Source of the DNA: Tremella fuciformis
Lineage: Eukaryota > Basidiomycota > Tremellomycetes > Tremellales > Tremellaceae
Assembly: GCA_032768795.1 (NCBI GenBank)
Contig: CP136490.1
Coordinates: 2,418,001-2,482,000, forward strand
DNA length: 64,000 nucleotides
Direction: 5' to 3'
Shown: positions 1 through 8,641 of the stretch, in pieces
Position numbering within the stretch: the stretch's first letter is position 1
Layout of the letters: each line of letters opens with the position of its first letter
Notes under the pieces: model-generated
Databases searched by the model: none
Told to the model about the DNA's origin: nothing
Seen by the model: only the letters and a program-made list of their open reading frames with translations
Translations under genes and position numbers: made by a program

Positions 1-2
1 GC

Positions 3-995
3 AGAAAAGAGACCAAGCATGATAAGGCCGCCCGGGTATACAGGCGCGAACAGCGTCGGCTGCGCAAAGAGTCTGAGCGCATCTCCCGCGCTAACGGCTT
101 CGCCGTCACCCCTCCCCCGTCGTCTCCCAGTCGCGTAAGACCCGAATCCCTCTCTCCACCTCGGCGCCGCCGTCGTGAGCACCTTCCGGAGGATGCAGAC
201 CCAGACGACCGCCTGGAGAGAGAAGAGATGGCCGACAAGATGGCGTGGATGGAAGAAGAGGAGATGTACCGCTCCAACCCCGACCCTTTCTCGTCATACT
301 CGGCCCATGTCCACATTCCCCACCGACACCGCGCATCGGCTGCACCCGGTGCATCCGCCTCCGTGCCACGCGACGCCGCGCGTGAGGTGCGTCTCGACGG
401 CGGGGCCGTCCCGCCTCTCGGGGAGATGGACGAGGAAGAGTACGCCGAGTGGGTCCGCGAGGGCATGTACCGCCTCAAGAACCGTGCCGAGGTCGAGGAA
501 CGCGAACGGCGTCAGAGGGACAAGGCCCGTCGGGAGGAAGAGGAAGAGCGCCAGCGCGAGCGCGCGAGGAGGGAGGAACGGAGGCGGATCAAGGAGCTCG
601 AGCGGCAGAAGGGCAAGTTGGAGGAGGATAGGCGCCGCAAAGAGCGCGAGGGCTTTGGGAGGCGGTGGAAGGTCCTGGATAATCCTGCTGGGGATGGTGC
701 CGAGGTGCAGGAGGTCGAGTTGGCGTTCGACAGTATACCGTGGCCGGTATACTCGGCTCTCCGCCGGCAGGGGGAGATGGACAAAGACGCCGTTCGAGAG
801 TTCCTCGAGGCGCTGGCCCGGGACCGGGGAGAGGATCTGAAGAGGACGCTGCGCGAGACGATACGACTCTTCCACCCGGACAGGTTCTTCGGCCGCGTCC
901 TCCCCCGGGTCCGAGAGGGGGATCGCGAGAAGGTCAAGGAGGGCGTCGAGCACATCAGCAGGATCATCAACGAGCTGGCCTCTGGGCCGATGTAG
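3..995 (+). CDS. NFKBIL1-like coiled-coil protein, 5' partial
   Basis: The frame is open from base 3 to a stop at 993-995, so the gene begins outside the window or an upstream intron is missed. The visible part (about 330 residues) is very charged. A long Glu/Arg-rich helical stretch in the middle (about window 430-660) should form a coiled coil. The C-terminal 90 residues contain IPWPVYS, a run of helices and then LFHPDRF, ending with a conserved-looking helical tail. This order (charged coiled coil, then IPWP and a HPDRF box) is what I know from fungal proteins related to NF-kappa-B inhibitor-like protein 1; the assignment is from memory of that pattern. It converges with the SDR downstream, with only 66 bp between the stop codons. 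Cellular role in fungi is unclear. Confidence 0.6.
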   Translation, partial: RKETKHDKAARVYRREQRRLRKESERISRANGFAVTPPPSSPSRVRPESLSPPRRRRREHLPEDADPDDRLEREEMADKMAWMEEEEMYRSNPDPFSSYSAHVHIPHRHRASAAPGASASVPRDAAREVRLDGGAVPPLGEMDEEEYAEWVREGMYRLKNRAEVEERERRQRDKARREEEEERQRERARREERRRIKELERQKGKLEEDRRRKEREGFGRRWKVLDNPAGDGAEVQEVELAFDSIPWPVYSALRRQGEMDKDAVREFLEALARDRGEDLKRTLRETIRLFHPDRFFGRVLPRVREGDREKVKEGVEHISRIINELASGPM

Positions 996-1061
996 CATAC
1001 ACACCACAACGCAGCATAGCATAGAGCGTAGAGCAGCATGTTCGTTTTCATACTGTAGCAC

Positions 1062-2127
1062 CTAGTGCCCCTCGCCCAGCCAGCGGTCGTCGCCCCACAT
1101 ACTGAGGTTCTTGCCTGAATCCGCGAGCCCCAAGCGGTCGCCCACCTCCAGCATGAGCTTGACGCCGTCCTGCACGCTCGTCGGGCCCGCCGCGTCTGGC
1201 TCGAGCTTCTTGAGGCCCTCGGCTGCGCGCAGCACGAGCTCGCGTTGCTCTGCCCGTCAGCCCTTCCCTCTCTTCCTCAAGCTTCGCTCTTCCTCAGGCT
1301 CCGCTTCGGAGAGAGACTCGCCTGGCCCGTCGTACACCAACGCAGGGGATAGGGAGAAGACCAGGAAACCCTCTGGTCGGAGGTCGGACGCCAGGCGCGT
1401 CGTGAAGAAGTTGAACGCGGCCTGTTGGGCGGTCAGCGAGTGTCTAAATGCTGGAGAGTTGAGAGGCGGACGGACCTTGCTCATCCCGTACGCCAGCGGC
1501 CCCGGGACGTCCGGGTACCGCTCGAGCATCTGTATGCTCCCCCGGCCCGAGCTTATATTCATGATCCGCTTCATGCGCCCCTTGCGCAGGAGAGGGAGTA
1601 GCGCCGAGGTCAGCACGGCGGGCGTGACTGCTCTCAGCCCCTTGACTCTTCGGGTCTTTGAAAAGGAAGAGGTAGGAGAGAAGGTCGGCGCACCCGAGTT
1701 GATGTCGAAGCTCGCTCGGAGGCCCTTCTCTATATCCTCCTCCTCACCCGCGCCAAACTTGAACGGGTCGGCACCGGTCAGACCTGCCCTCAGTCTCGCA
1801 CCCCTCATCGGTACCCTGAGACGACGAGACACACCGGCGTTGTTCACCAGCACGTCCACGCTGCCTCCGCTCAGCTCGGCCACCTTGGTTGCCGCTTCCT
1901 ACCCGTCAACGCAGCTCTGGATGAGTGGATGGGTTGTCGGGACTCGCCTTGAGCTGCACGGCGTCGGTCAGGTCACACACCACCTCCTTGACGTGCTCCA
2001 GTGCGGGCTCGGCAGCGCGGCGGTTGATGCTGATCACCAGCGTGCCGGGTCTCTGCGAGACCTGTCGTGCGAGCTCGCGGCCGATACCGCGCGTCGTGCC
2101 GGTCACTACCCACACAGCCTGAGACAT
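1062..2127 (-). CDS. Short-chain dehydrogenase/reductase (classical SDR), six exons
   Basis: Exons (minus strand): 2127-1948, 1898-1835, 1783-1694, 1627-1476, 1421-1322, 1249-1062; they sum to 774 nt, giving 257 residues in frame. The N-terminus has the nucleotide-binding TGTTRGIG motif; exons 2-3 join to give VDVLVNNAGL (NNAG motif); later come NISSGRGS (catalytic Ser) and YGMSK (the YxxxK active site). Substrate cannot be told. Two introns (1899-1947 and 1250-1321) only keep frame if the donor is GC (GCGAGT in both), the other three being GT-AG of 51-66 bp. The length fits a classical SDR, although the usual PG motif after the active site is replaced by SPALV. Start at 2127 is the only ATG in front of the Rossmann strand. 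Confidence 0.85.
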
Positions 2128-2379
2128 GGCGCGTTAGGGGGTTTATGCCTGAGTCACGAGCAGTTGCATATATATTCACGTAGTGAGTAGGTGAACGAGA
2201 AGCAGACCTTCGGAGCACTTGCCGAGAGCACCGAGGTATGTACCGAGGCATGGCCGACGGCCGAGGTCGAGCACATGTGCATACCATTAATCCGAGCCAT
2301 TCTCTCTGCTTTTTTTGGTGGGTTTGTATGTTTCGCTATTTTCAGTACAGACTACTTGCCAGGGAAGCCATGACTCGAG

Positions 2380-3282
2380 CTAGAACTCGACCTTGGCGAG
2401 GAACTGGAGGATCTCCGCGGCGACCTCGTCGACGTGGGTCTCGAGCAAGAAATGGCCGCCGTCAAGCAGCTTCACCACCGCCTCCTTGTTGTCCCTCTTG
2501 AACGCCTCCGCGCCGGCCGGCACGAAAACAGGGTCGTTCTTGCCCCACACAGCGAGCACCGGCACCTGGGTCGCGCGGAAGAACTCGTGGAACTTGGGGT
2601 ACAGCGCGACGTTGGTGCCGTAGTCGTGGAACAGGTCCAGCTGCACCTCGGTCTTGGCCTCCGTGCCCACGTTCAAGAGGTAGTCGAGCGTATACGCCGT
2701 CGGGTCGATCCGGCCCATCCTGTCCGCCGGCGCGCCGGCCTCGTACTGCTCCTTCAGGTGCGCGAGCGTGAGCGCCGCGTCCTTGACTGCGCCCCGCAGT
2801 GGGTCGTGCGCGTCCTTGGCCCACCATGCCTGCAGGGGCGCCCAGAACTCGGCCCCGAGCCCCTCGTGGTACGCGTTGCCGTTCTGCGAGATGATGGCCT
2901 TGATGGCCTCCGGCCGCTGTAGCGCAAGGCGGTACCCGGTCGGAGCGCCGTAGTCGAAGACGTACATCGCGAAGGTCTTGAGCTGCAGCGCGTCCACCAG
3001 CTGGCCGATGGTCTGGGCGATATTGGCGAAGTTGTGCACGTAGCTGCTGGGCACGGTGGTCAGCCCGAATCCCGGCAGGTCGGGCGCGATGAGGTGGTAG
3101 GAGGCCGCGAGGCGCGGGATGAGCGTGCGGAACTGGTTGGACGACGAGGGGAAGCCGTGCAGCAGGAGAAGCGTCGGCTGGGCGGGCGAGCCCGCTTCGA
3201 TGTAGTGCACCTTGGGCCCGCTGGGGAGGGCGATCTCGTGGTAGGTGGGCGCGACGGAGGTAGCGGTAGCGTTGAGGGACAT
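2380..3282 (-). CDS. Alpha/beta-fold hydrolase, epoxide hydrolase/haloalkane dehalogenase-like
   Basis: A single-exon gene of 300 residues starting at the ATG at 3282. It has an HGFP oxyanion-hole motif (about residue 43), an Asp at the nucleophile position in VFDYGAPTG (about residue 110), an acidic residue in GKNDPVF (about residue 250) and a catalytic-type His in GGHFLLE (about residue 278). An Asp-Asp-His triad is typical of epoxide hydrolases and dehalogenases rather than Ser esterases, so an ester-intermediate mechanism is likely; the substrate is unknown. It lies head to tail with the SDR on the same strand, but a functional link between them is only a guess. No signal peptide, so probably cytosolic. 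Confidence 0.85.
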   Translation of the reverse strand: MSLNATATSVAPTYHEIALPSGPKVHYIEAGSPAQPTLLLLHGFPSSSNQFRTLIPRLAASYHLIAPDLPGFGLTTVPSSYVHNFANIAQTIGQLVDALQLKTFAMYVFDYGAPTGYRLALQRPEAIKAIISQNGNAYHEGLGAEFWAPLQAWWAKDAHDPLRGAVKDAALTLAHLKEQYEAGAPADRMGRIDPTAYTLDYLLNVGTEAKTEVQLDLFHDYGTNVALYPKFHEFFRATQVPVLAVWGKNDPVFVPAGAEAFKRDNKEAVVKLLDGGHFLLETHVDEVAAEILQFLAKVEF

Positions 3283-4105
3283 GGCTGCGACTTGATTGTT
3301 GGTTGTTGTTGTTGCGGGTTGGTGGAGGGGGTCGAGTGACTGAGTTGGTCGAGGCTGAGTTGTCTAAGTGCTCGATGCTCTTCCTGCTTCGTCCTCATCG
3401 TCTCTTATACACCTGCTGGACGACGACGAGCAGCGCGCTTGGTCAGCAAAAAGCGCAGAGACACCATCGTCAGCTGAGTCAGCGTTCACACGAGACCTCT
3501 CTGTCAGTCGTTAGTCTAAACGTCCCCGTCCGTGCTTAGTAAGCTGTCAACGCGCATACAGCAACACACAACGAGCAGCAGCGATGAGATGGTGTGGAAC
3601 GGCGTTTAACAGCTGCCTCTGCACGTCATGGCGTTGCTTTGGTGGGTTTTGCTTAGTAATCGCGGGATTCGGAGGGCCGTCGATGATTACGGGGTCCCGC
3701 TGGTCTTTTACAAATGTTCGTCTGAAGCTGACTACTCGTAGCCAGGCTTGCGAGTTCCTAATGCCAAGGTAGTTAGCCTCCCGTAGGTGGTCACCTCTGA
3801 GCGGCAGCAGGACGGAGAAGTGCCACGCCATCTCTCGCGTCTCGGCAGGAGGTGTCTGTTATCTCGCGAACCCAACACTCACGCATCATGCGCAGCACAT
3901 CCGTCCTCCTCAATCTCGTGACCACTCTCTTATCCACAGTCTTCAGAGGGAGGTGACGTCAAATCTCAGTGTTCTATGACGATGCCCGACCAAAAATAGC
4001 CATTCTCCACCACTTCACTTCGTACATATGAAGCAGTCATGTATGCATCTCCTATCGAACACCTCTCAGCTGCAGACGAACAGACGCACAGACCAGCCAA
4101 GCAAC
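3283..4105. other. Intergenic, no gene seen
   Basis: About 820 bp between the hydrolase start and the small gene at 4106. Only short, unconvincing open frames occur on either strand. It presumably holds the two divergent promoters. No RNA gene or repeat was recognised. Confidence 0.5.
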
Positions 4106-4375
4106 ATGTCGAACTTTATGGACAAGGCCAAGGACCTGCTCAACAGCGGCAACTCCAACTCTGGCTCCACAGACACCAGCGGAACCGGCGCCGATGCCAG
4201 CCAGGCCCCGCAGACCGGCGGAACCTCCAGCTTTGACACCAGTACGTACTAAAGATATCGCAAGGTATAGGGCTGACGGGCAGCGCTTAACAATGAGCTC
4301 ACGAAGGAGGGCATCCCCCAGGGCGCCGACTCGACCATCGACAAGGCCGTCGACAGCGAGGTCAGCAAGTTTTAG
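4106..4375 (+). CDS. Small conserved two-exon protein, 75 residues
   Basis: Exon 1 is 4106-4241 and exon 2 is 4284-4375; the 42-bp intron starts GTACGT and ends GCTGACGGGCAG. Joined, the product starts MSNFMDKAKDLL, has a Ser/Gly/Thr-rich middle, and ends with a Lys/Asp-rich segment (NNELTKEGIPQGADSTIDKA). It is hydrophilic, with no membrane segment, and resembles small fungal stress- or conidiation-type proteins in composition, but I cannot name the family. A degenerate copy of exon 2 lies at about 6089-6170, showing that this 3' end was carried along in a local duplication. The ATG at 4106 is preferred over one at 4028 because the conserved-looking part starts there. Confidence 0.7.
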
Positions 4376-4480
4376 CGTTCTTGGCCTTGAAGAGCGTCAG
4401 AGGGTGAAGTGGGGATAGAGAAGATGTATGCAGCTTCGATAACAGATATCTGGGTACATGGTGTGTGACCGTTTATCTCA

Positions 4481-5635
4481 TCACTCTGCGATATCATCAT
4501 CTTCGTGCGGAACGTCAAGCGAGTCGTGGTCTTGAGTCCTAAGGTCACCTACGCCTTCTCCCGAGACTGGTTCATCGAACAAACGCCTCTCCAGCTCGTC
4601 CAGCTCCTCTTCCCGGGGATGCTCATCCAGGTTCAACCAGTCGTTGAACCATTTCTGGGCGTTTGAGTCTCGAGTCCCTGTCTCTGACGTTGCAGCCGCC
4701 CCCGTGTGGTCGGTTGGCATAGCTGTACGACTCAAGCCCTCAGGTCTCAGATCACGCTGGATCAGGGTTAGCCGAGACATGTCCAACGGCCTCTGATCCG
4801 CAAGCGCAATTGGAATACTGGCAAACAGCGGCGCTGGGAACTGAGTGGGATCGAAAGGCCGCCATCGCTCATGGACCAAGCCCGATCCGGAGCTCGCGGT
4901 GTCAAGTCCTATCTGGTTTCCGGCTACCCTTTCGTCGGCTGAGGCGGTTGGAGACCGCTGGGTCGACGACTTTCCGCCCGGAAGACCTGATGCAAATTGG
5001 GATTCAGTCTCGCAGACTAGATCAAAGTCTTCTCGCTGCCGCTTTTGACTTGTAGCGTGCTCTTCTTGCCGCCGATGCTTTAAGCAGTAGGCGCTGTACG
5101 AGTTGGCGCCCTCGCCGTTCAAGCGCAGTTCGGCGTGGCTCCACCCCTGCAATAGGGTCGGGCCCTGTTGCCACACACGGCTTCCCGTTTCTGGAAGCGT
5201 GATCTCCTGCCCGTGCGCACAGCGTAAACTCGACCTGGGCGGTACCAGGGGGTACAGCCGTTCGGGACGCGTCTGCTGCACGTAGCGATTTTCCTCGCAG
5301 GTTTTGGCGTCCGTATAGTCAGTGGGCTCTGGCGGGAGTATCTTCTCTGCTTGCAGATCCCCGATCTGGAAGCGGTCGCAAGGCGGAGTAGGCCCGCAGT
5401 CCCGCCAACTGTATTTTTGCTCGAAAAGAAATGAATCACTCCTTGGTGGAGGGCTAAAGGCGCCGAAGAGCGCTTGGCAAAGACTCTCGTGGTCAGCCGG
5501 CGGTGTGGCCTTCTGAACAGGTTGCGCCGTCGGTGTATGCAAGCTGGCGCTACTTTGGGAGGGGCTCTCTGTGATCCTCGCGCTTTGCCCGAGGGGGCGG
5601 GGTCGATCCAGGTCGGCATCTGGAGCTGAAGACAT
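4481..5635 (-). CDS. Family X member A, single-module protein of unknown function
   Basis: A 384-residue, intron-less frame starting at the ATG at 5635 (MSSAPDA). One family X module is present: LCQALFG at about residues 52-58, YSW at 75-77, ILPP at 99-102, RYVQ near 117, LVPP at 130-133, then Cys139 and a later C-L-K-H-R box near 195. The C-terminal half is low complexity and acidic, ending in a Glu/Asp tail shared with B (window 4481-4560). No signal peptide, membrane segment or known domain is recognised. N-terminus, module and tail are closest to the second half of B, and the upstream regions of A and B are also alike, so A and B are tandem duplicates. Function unknown. Confidence 0.7.
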   Translation of the reverse strand: MSSAPDADLDRPRPLGQSARITESPSQSSASLHTPTAQPVQKATPPADHESLCQALFGAFSPPPRSDSFLFEQKYSWRDCGPTPPCDRFQIGDLQAEKILPPEPTDYTDAKTCEENRYVQQTRPERLYPLVPPRSSLRCAHGQEITLPETGSRVWQQGPTLLQGWSHAELRLNGEGANSYSAYCLKHRRQEEHATSQKRQREDFDLVCETESQFASGLPGGKSSTQRSPTASADERVAGNQIGLDTASSGSGLVHERWRPFDPTQFPAPLFASIPIALADQRPLDMSRLTLIQRDLRPEGLSRTAMPTDHTGAAATSETGTRDSNAQKWFNDWLNLDEHPREEELDELERRLFDEPVSGEGVGDLRTQDHDSLDVPHEDDDIAE

Positions 5636-6255
5636 TGTCGAGATTGGGCAACAGGAAAGAGGCTATGTCTAGTCGACTTGCTATGGGGTCACTGTAGACT
5701 GTAAAAGAGAAGAAGCTTCACTGCTCCTTCAATGGTCTTCAAGGGCTTGATTCTTCGAGCGCCTTCGCCTCATGCGCTCTTTTAAACAGCACAGACAAAG
5801 GAGGTCCTCTGTTGCATTTCTCATATATTTGTGGTTGGCGCTTGGTTCGTCAGAGCCATCTACGACTCGGTCAAGGCCCCAAGGGGTACTTGCGAAGGCG
5901 TAAACGCGAATCATGCGCCCCATTTCAGACGGATCCTGAGGAAGTCTTGAGCATAGGCAAATGTGATATTGAAGCGAGAGCATGACAGTCGATTGTTGTG
6001 CGAATGGCGCTTCAGGAGACCTGGACATCGTTCGGTCGTAAGGTCTTTGGTTGGTGTTATGTCATACGGTGAGCTGCCAGCTCGTAAAGGTCAACAATGA
6101 GCTCAGCAAAGTGGCTGGGGGATGACTAGACCATTGACAAGGCCGTCGACAGCAAGTTTAGCAAAGTTCAGTGCGCTGAGGTAAAGAAGTACATATACGG
6201 GAATGCAGGGTTTGCCTCGTTCTCAAGACGTGCGGGTGACATGCTGAAGCGAGTA
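5636..6255. other. Upstream region of A, plus fragment of the 4106 gene
   Basis: The part at 5700-6030 is similar to the region upstream of B (8160-8550): both contain a variant of AAATGTGATATTG followed by an inverted gene start context. This is duplicated promoter DNA, not coding. At 6089-6170 there is a mutated copy of exon 2 of the small gene at 4106 (matching words AACAATGAGCTCA and GACAAGGCCGTCGACAGC), described separately. Confidence 0.6.
6089..6170 (+). pseudogene. Degenerate copy of exon 2 of the small gene at 4106
   Basis: The words CAACAATGAGCTCA and TTGACAAGGCCGTCGACAGC line up with 4289-4360 of the small conserved gene. The copy has deletions, an in-frame TAG early on and no exon 1, so it cannot be expressed as that protein. 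It sits just downstream of B exactly as the functional exon 2 sits downstream of A, marking the edge of a tandem duplication. Confidence 0.7.
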
Positions 6256-8094
6256 TCACTCTGCGAAGTCCTCATAAGGAGCATCAAGCGCGTCGTTACA
6301 GTTTCCCTCTTTCCCTGCATATTTACAGATGTCCTCGATGGCCCGAAAGCCTACACCATCCCACGCGTCATGAGCTGTATATGTATCATCGGGACATGGT
6401 CGTGGGAGGCCATATGAAGCCTCGCTGAGCATGTTCTGATCATCGAAGTTGATGTTGGCCCCACACCAACTCATACGCGTGTCTGCCAAGTCTGGGTACA
6501 TTGGATCAGACGGGAGCGGGAGCGACCAAGATATGTTCAACAGTTGTCCTGTCTCGTCCGCCAGCGTAATTGGGCCGCTCGTGTAGGGACGCGCAGCATC
6601 CGTTGAAGGATCGAAAAGCGACCAGGCGATGTCCCAGGTGCCGTCAAGGAGCTCGGAAGAGCCCAACGCGATGTCCTCCGCGTCAAGCCGTATCTGTTTC
6701 CTGGGCAAGCTTTCGTCTTCGTCTTCTGAAGCGCTGAAAGACCGCTTCACTCTTGACTTCTCATCTCCTGGGGGGAGACTCGGTGACTCAGCAATGGATC
6801 CAGCTTTGCGGAACTGGCGGAAGTCCTCCCTCTGCTGCTCTACGTGCGCAGTGTGCTCGTCTTGCTGCCGATGCTGTAGGCACTTTGCGCTGTAAGTATT
6901 CTCGTCTATCAAGGACAATTCCGCCTGGCTCCAATTCAAAAGCAGACTCGTGCACCACTGCGAAGCATATTTTCCTAATCCCTGTCGCATGACTCGCTCC
7001 TCGTGAGCACAGCGCAGTTCGCCCGATTTGGGCGGCACGACCGCGTACAGCCGTGTGGGACGCCTCAGTTTCACATACCGATCAAATTCTTCACAGGTTT
7101 GGAGACTTATGTAGTCCTTCGGGTCTGGCGGCAGAAGCTTCTGAGCTGCTAAATCGCCGATCTTGTAATGCTGGCCCTCCAAACCAGGCCACCGGGTACA
7201 TGAGGGGTACTGCCAGCGGTACATCTGACTGTACAGAAACGAGTCCTTTCTCTGTAGCGAAGGCAGGCCGAACAGCGCTTTGCAATAGCGCTCGTGCGCA
7301 CACTGTGGCAGATAATGCGGCGATTCTCTTTCAGTCGGGAAAGGTTTGCTGCCGCCACTCTGTAGCCCGATGCCGTGCCCGATAGCCATCTGGGTCTCCT
7401 GACGGGACTCAGTGAGCAGACGCTCGAAGGCACGCAGACCTGACGGGCCACCCTGGAACCATGACCCTAAGGTCGACGTCAATTGGGGGATGGATTGTGG
7501 TGGGGACGAGCCGTTCTCCGTCAGACTTTTCGGTGACAATGTGCAGCGGAAGGAGTCAACACTGTGCCCCGCAGCCCTCCACGCTCGAAAGGCATCAAAG
7601 TCTCGTTTATGGGCGTCGCGGTCAGTCTCATACTCTCCGTGCGCAGTGCAGCTGAGTCTGAACAGCTGCTCTTTGACCCGGACCATACGGACCTGATCCA
7701 AAGCCCGTAGAACCAGAGCGCATTCCGTTGCGCTTTGACCTCCATTGCTGGGTGTCCGATGACTGCACGCATGGACGCCGAACAGAGTGGGAGGCAGCGT
7801 GACGAAGTACTCGTTGTGTCCCGTGTCCTTGACATATTCGTTGAAGTCTTTGCATGCCTCGCTGTCCATAAAATCCTCGGCATTGGGCGGCAGCACCTTG
7901 TCAAAGACCGCGACGTTAGTGGCGAAGGCTCCTGACTTCAACCTTCTCTCCCGGACACTCGGGCCAGGCCGTCGCCATTTGTAGTGCCTGTCACGTTGGA
8001 ATGCGCCAGGACCTAGAGATGGGGGCTCTCCGCCCCAAGTATCTTGGCAGCGCGAGCGATGTATGGTGAGAGCGGCATCTGGAGCTGTAGACAT
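6256..8094 (-). CDS. Family X member B, two-module protein of unknown function
   Basis: Intron-less frame. The ATG at 8094 (MSTAPDA) is preferred over 8115 because it matches the start of A; this gives 612 residues. Module 1: HYKW at 37-40, VLPP at 67-70, FNEYV at 84-88, TLPP at 99-102, Cys110, DFDAFR near 165. Module 2: CKALFG at 271-276, YRW at 292-294, LLPP at 320-323, FDRYV at 337-341, VVPP at 352-355, RCAH at 361-364, CLQHR near 410. The acidic C-terminus ends like A. Module 2 is closest to the module of A; module 1 is closest to module 1 of C. B and C are divergently transcribed from about 550 bp. No known fold recognised. Confidence 0.7.
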   Translation of the reverse strand: MSTAPDAALTIHRSRCQDTWGGEPPSLGPGAFQRDRHYKWRRPGPSVRERRLKSGAFATNVAVFDKVLPPNAEDFMDSEACKDFNEYVKDTGHNEYFVTLPPTLFGVHACSHRTPSNGGQSATECALVLRALDQVRMVRVKEQLFRLSCTAHGEYETDRDAHKRDFDAFRAWRAAGHSVDSFRCTLSPKSLTENGSSPPQSIPQLTSTLGSWFQGGPSGLRAFERLLTESRQETQMAIGHGIGLQSGGSKPFPTERESPHYLPQCAHERYCKALFGLPSLQRKDSFLYSQMYRWQYPSCTRWPGLEGQHYKIGDLAAQKLLPPDPKDYISLQTCEEFDRYVKLRRPTRLYAVVPPKSGELRCAHEERVMRQGLGKYASQWCTSLLLNWSQAELSLIDENTYSAKCLQHRQQDEHTAHVEQQREDFRQFRKAGSIAESPSLPPGDEKSRVKRSFSASEDEDESLPRKQIRLDAEDIALGSSELLDGTWDIAWSLFDPSTDAARPYTSGPITLADETGQLLNISWSLPLPSDPMYPDLADTRMSWCGANINFDDQNMLSEASYGLPRPCPDDTYTAHDAWDGVGFRAIEDICKYAGKEGNCNDALDAPYEDFAE

Positions 8095-8641
8095 CGCTCT
8101 AAATTGAGAGAACATGACGGAGGCTTTGCGCTGTTAACTTGCAATCAAACTCGTGCAGACTGTACGAGAGAAAACCCTACCCTGCTCCTCCCATCGTCCT
8201 CAAAGGCTGGTCCACCTGGCCTTCACAAGCTCTTTTGACATAGACGGACAAAGGGTGGCGGTCCACTGTTGCGTTTTCGTATGTGGTTCGATGACGCTCG
8301 ATTTGTCACTGCCAATGGGCCGAGTCGGTCAAAGCCCAAGTGGATGCCACTTGTCCGGCGTGAAGTGATGCTTCGCAGAGCGCGTTGTCCTTTTGAGCGC
8401 AGGCGAAGCAGTTCTAGCTCACGCCCGCATCCTCCCGGCCTGTGAATCGATATATGGCATGCGGCCGTGTCCAATTGGTAACGAGCAAATGTGATATTGG
8501 AGAGCGAGTATGACAGTCCATTGTTCTGAGCGAAGCGCGCATCCCCTCAAGGGAAGGGCTGGCCGCGACTGTTGCGGGACTCTTCCCGCGCTCCTGGAAT
8601 CTCTTGGGCAGTATTCAGTCCTAACGGCTAACAACAGTGCA
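8095..8641. promoter_or_regulatory. Shared divergent upstream region of family X genes B and C
   Basis: About 550 bp between the start codons of B (minus) and C (plus). Its 8160-8550 part resembles the upstream region of A at 5700-6030 (for example the AAATGTGATATTG word at about 8488 and 5959). This suggests a conserved promoter or simply recent duplication. No specific binding site can be named. Confidence 0.45.

Noticed and set aside
1111..2190. 359-codon open frame on the plus strand
   Set aside because: It lies fully antisense to the SDR exons and introns, has no domain, and its first codon is not ATG.
5729..6028. Minus-strand frame similar to another at 8419-8634
   Set aside because: The similarity is real but lies in the duplicated upstream regions of A and B; the frames are not conserved as protein and stop at different points.
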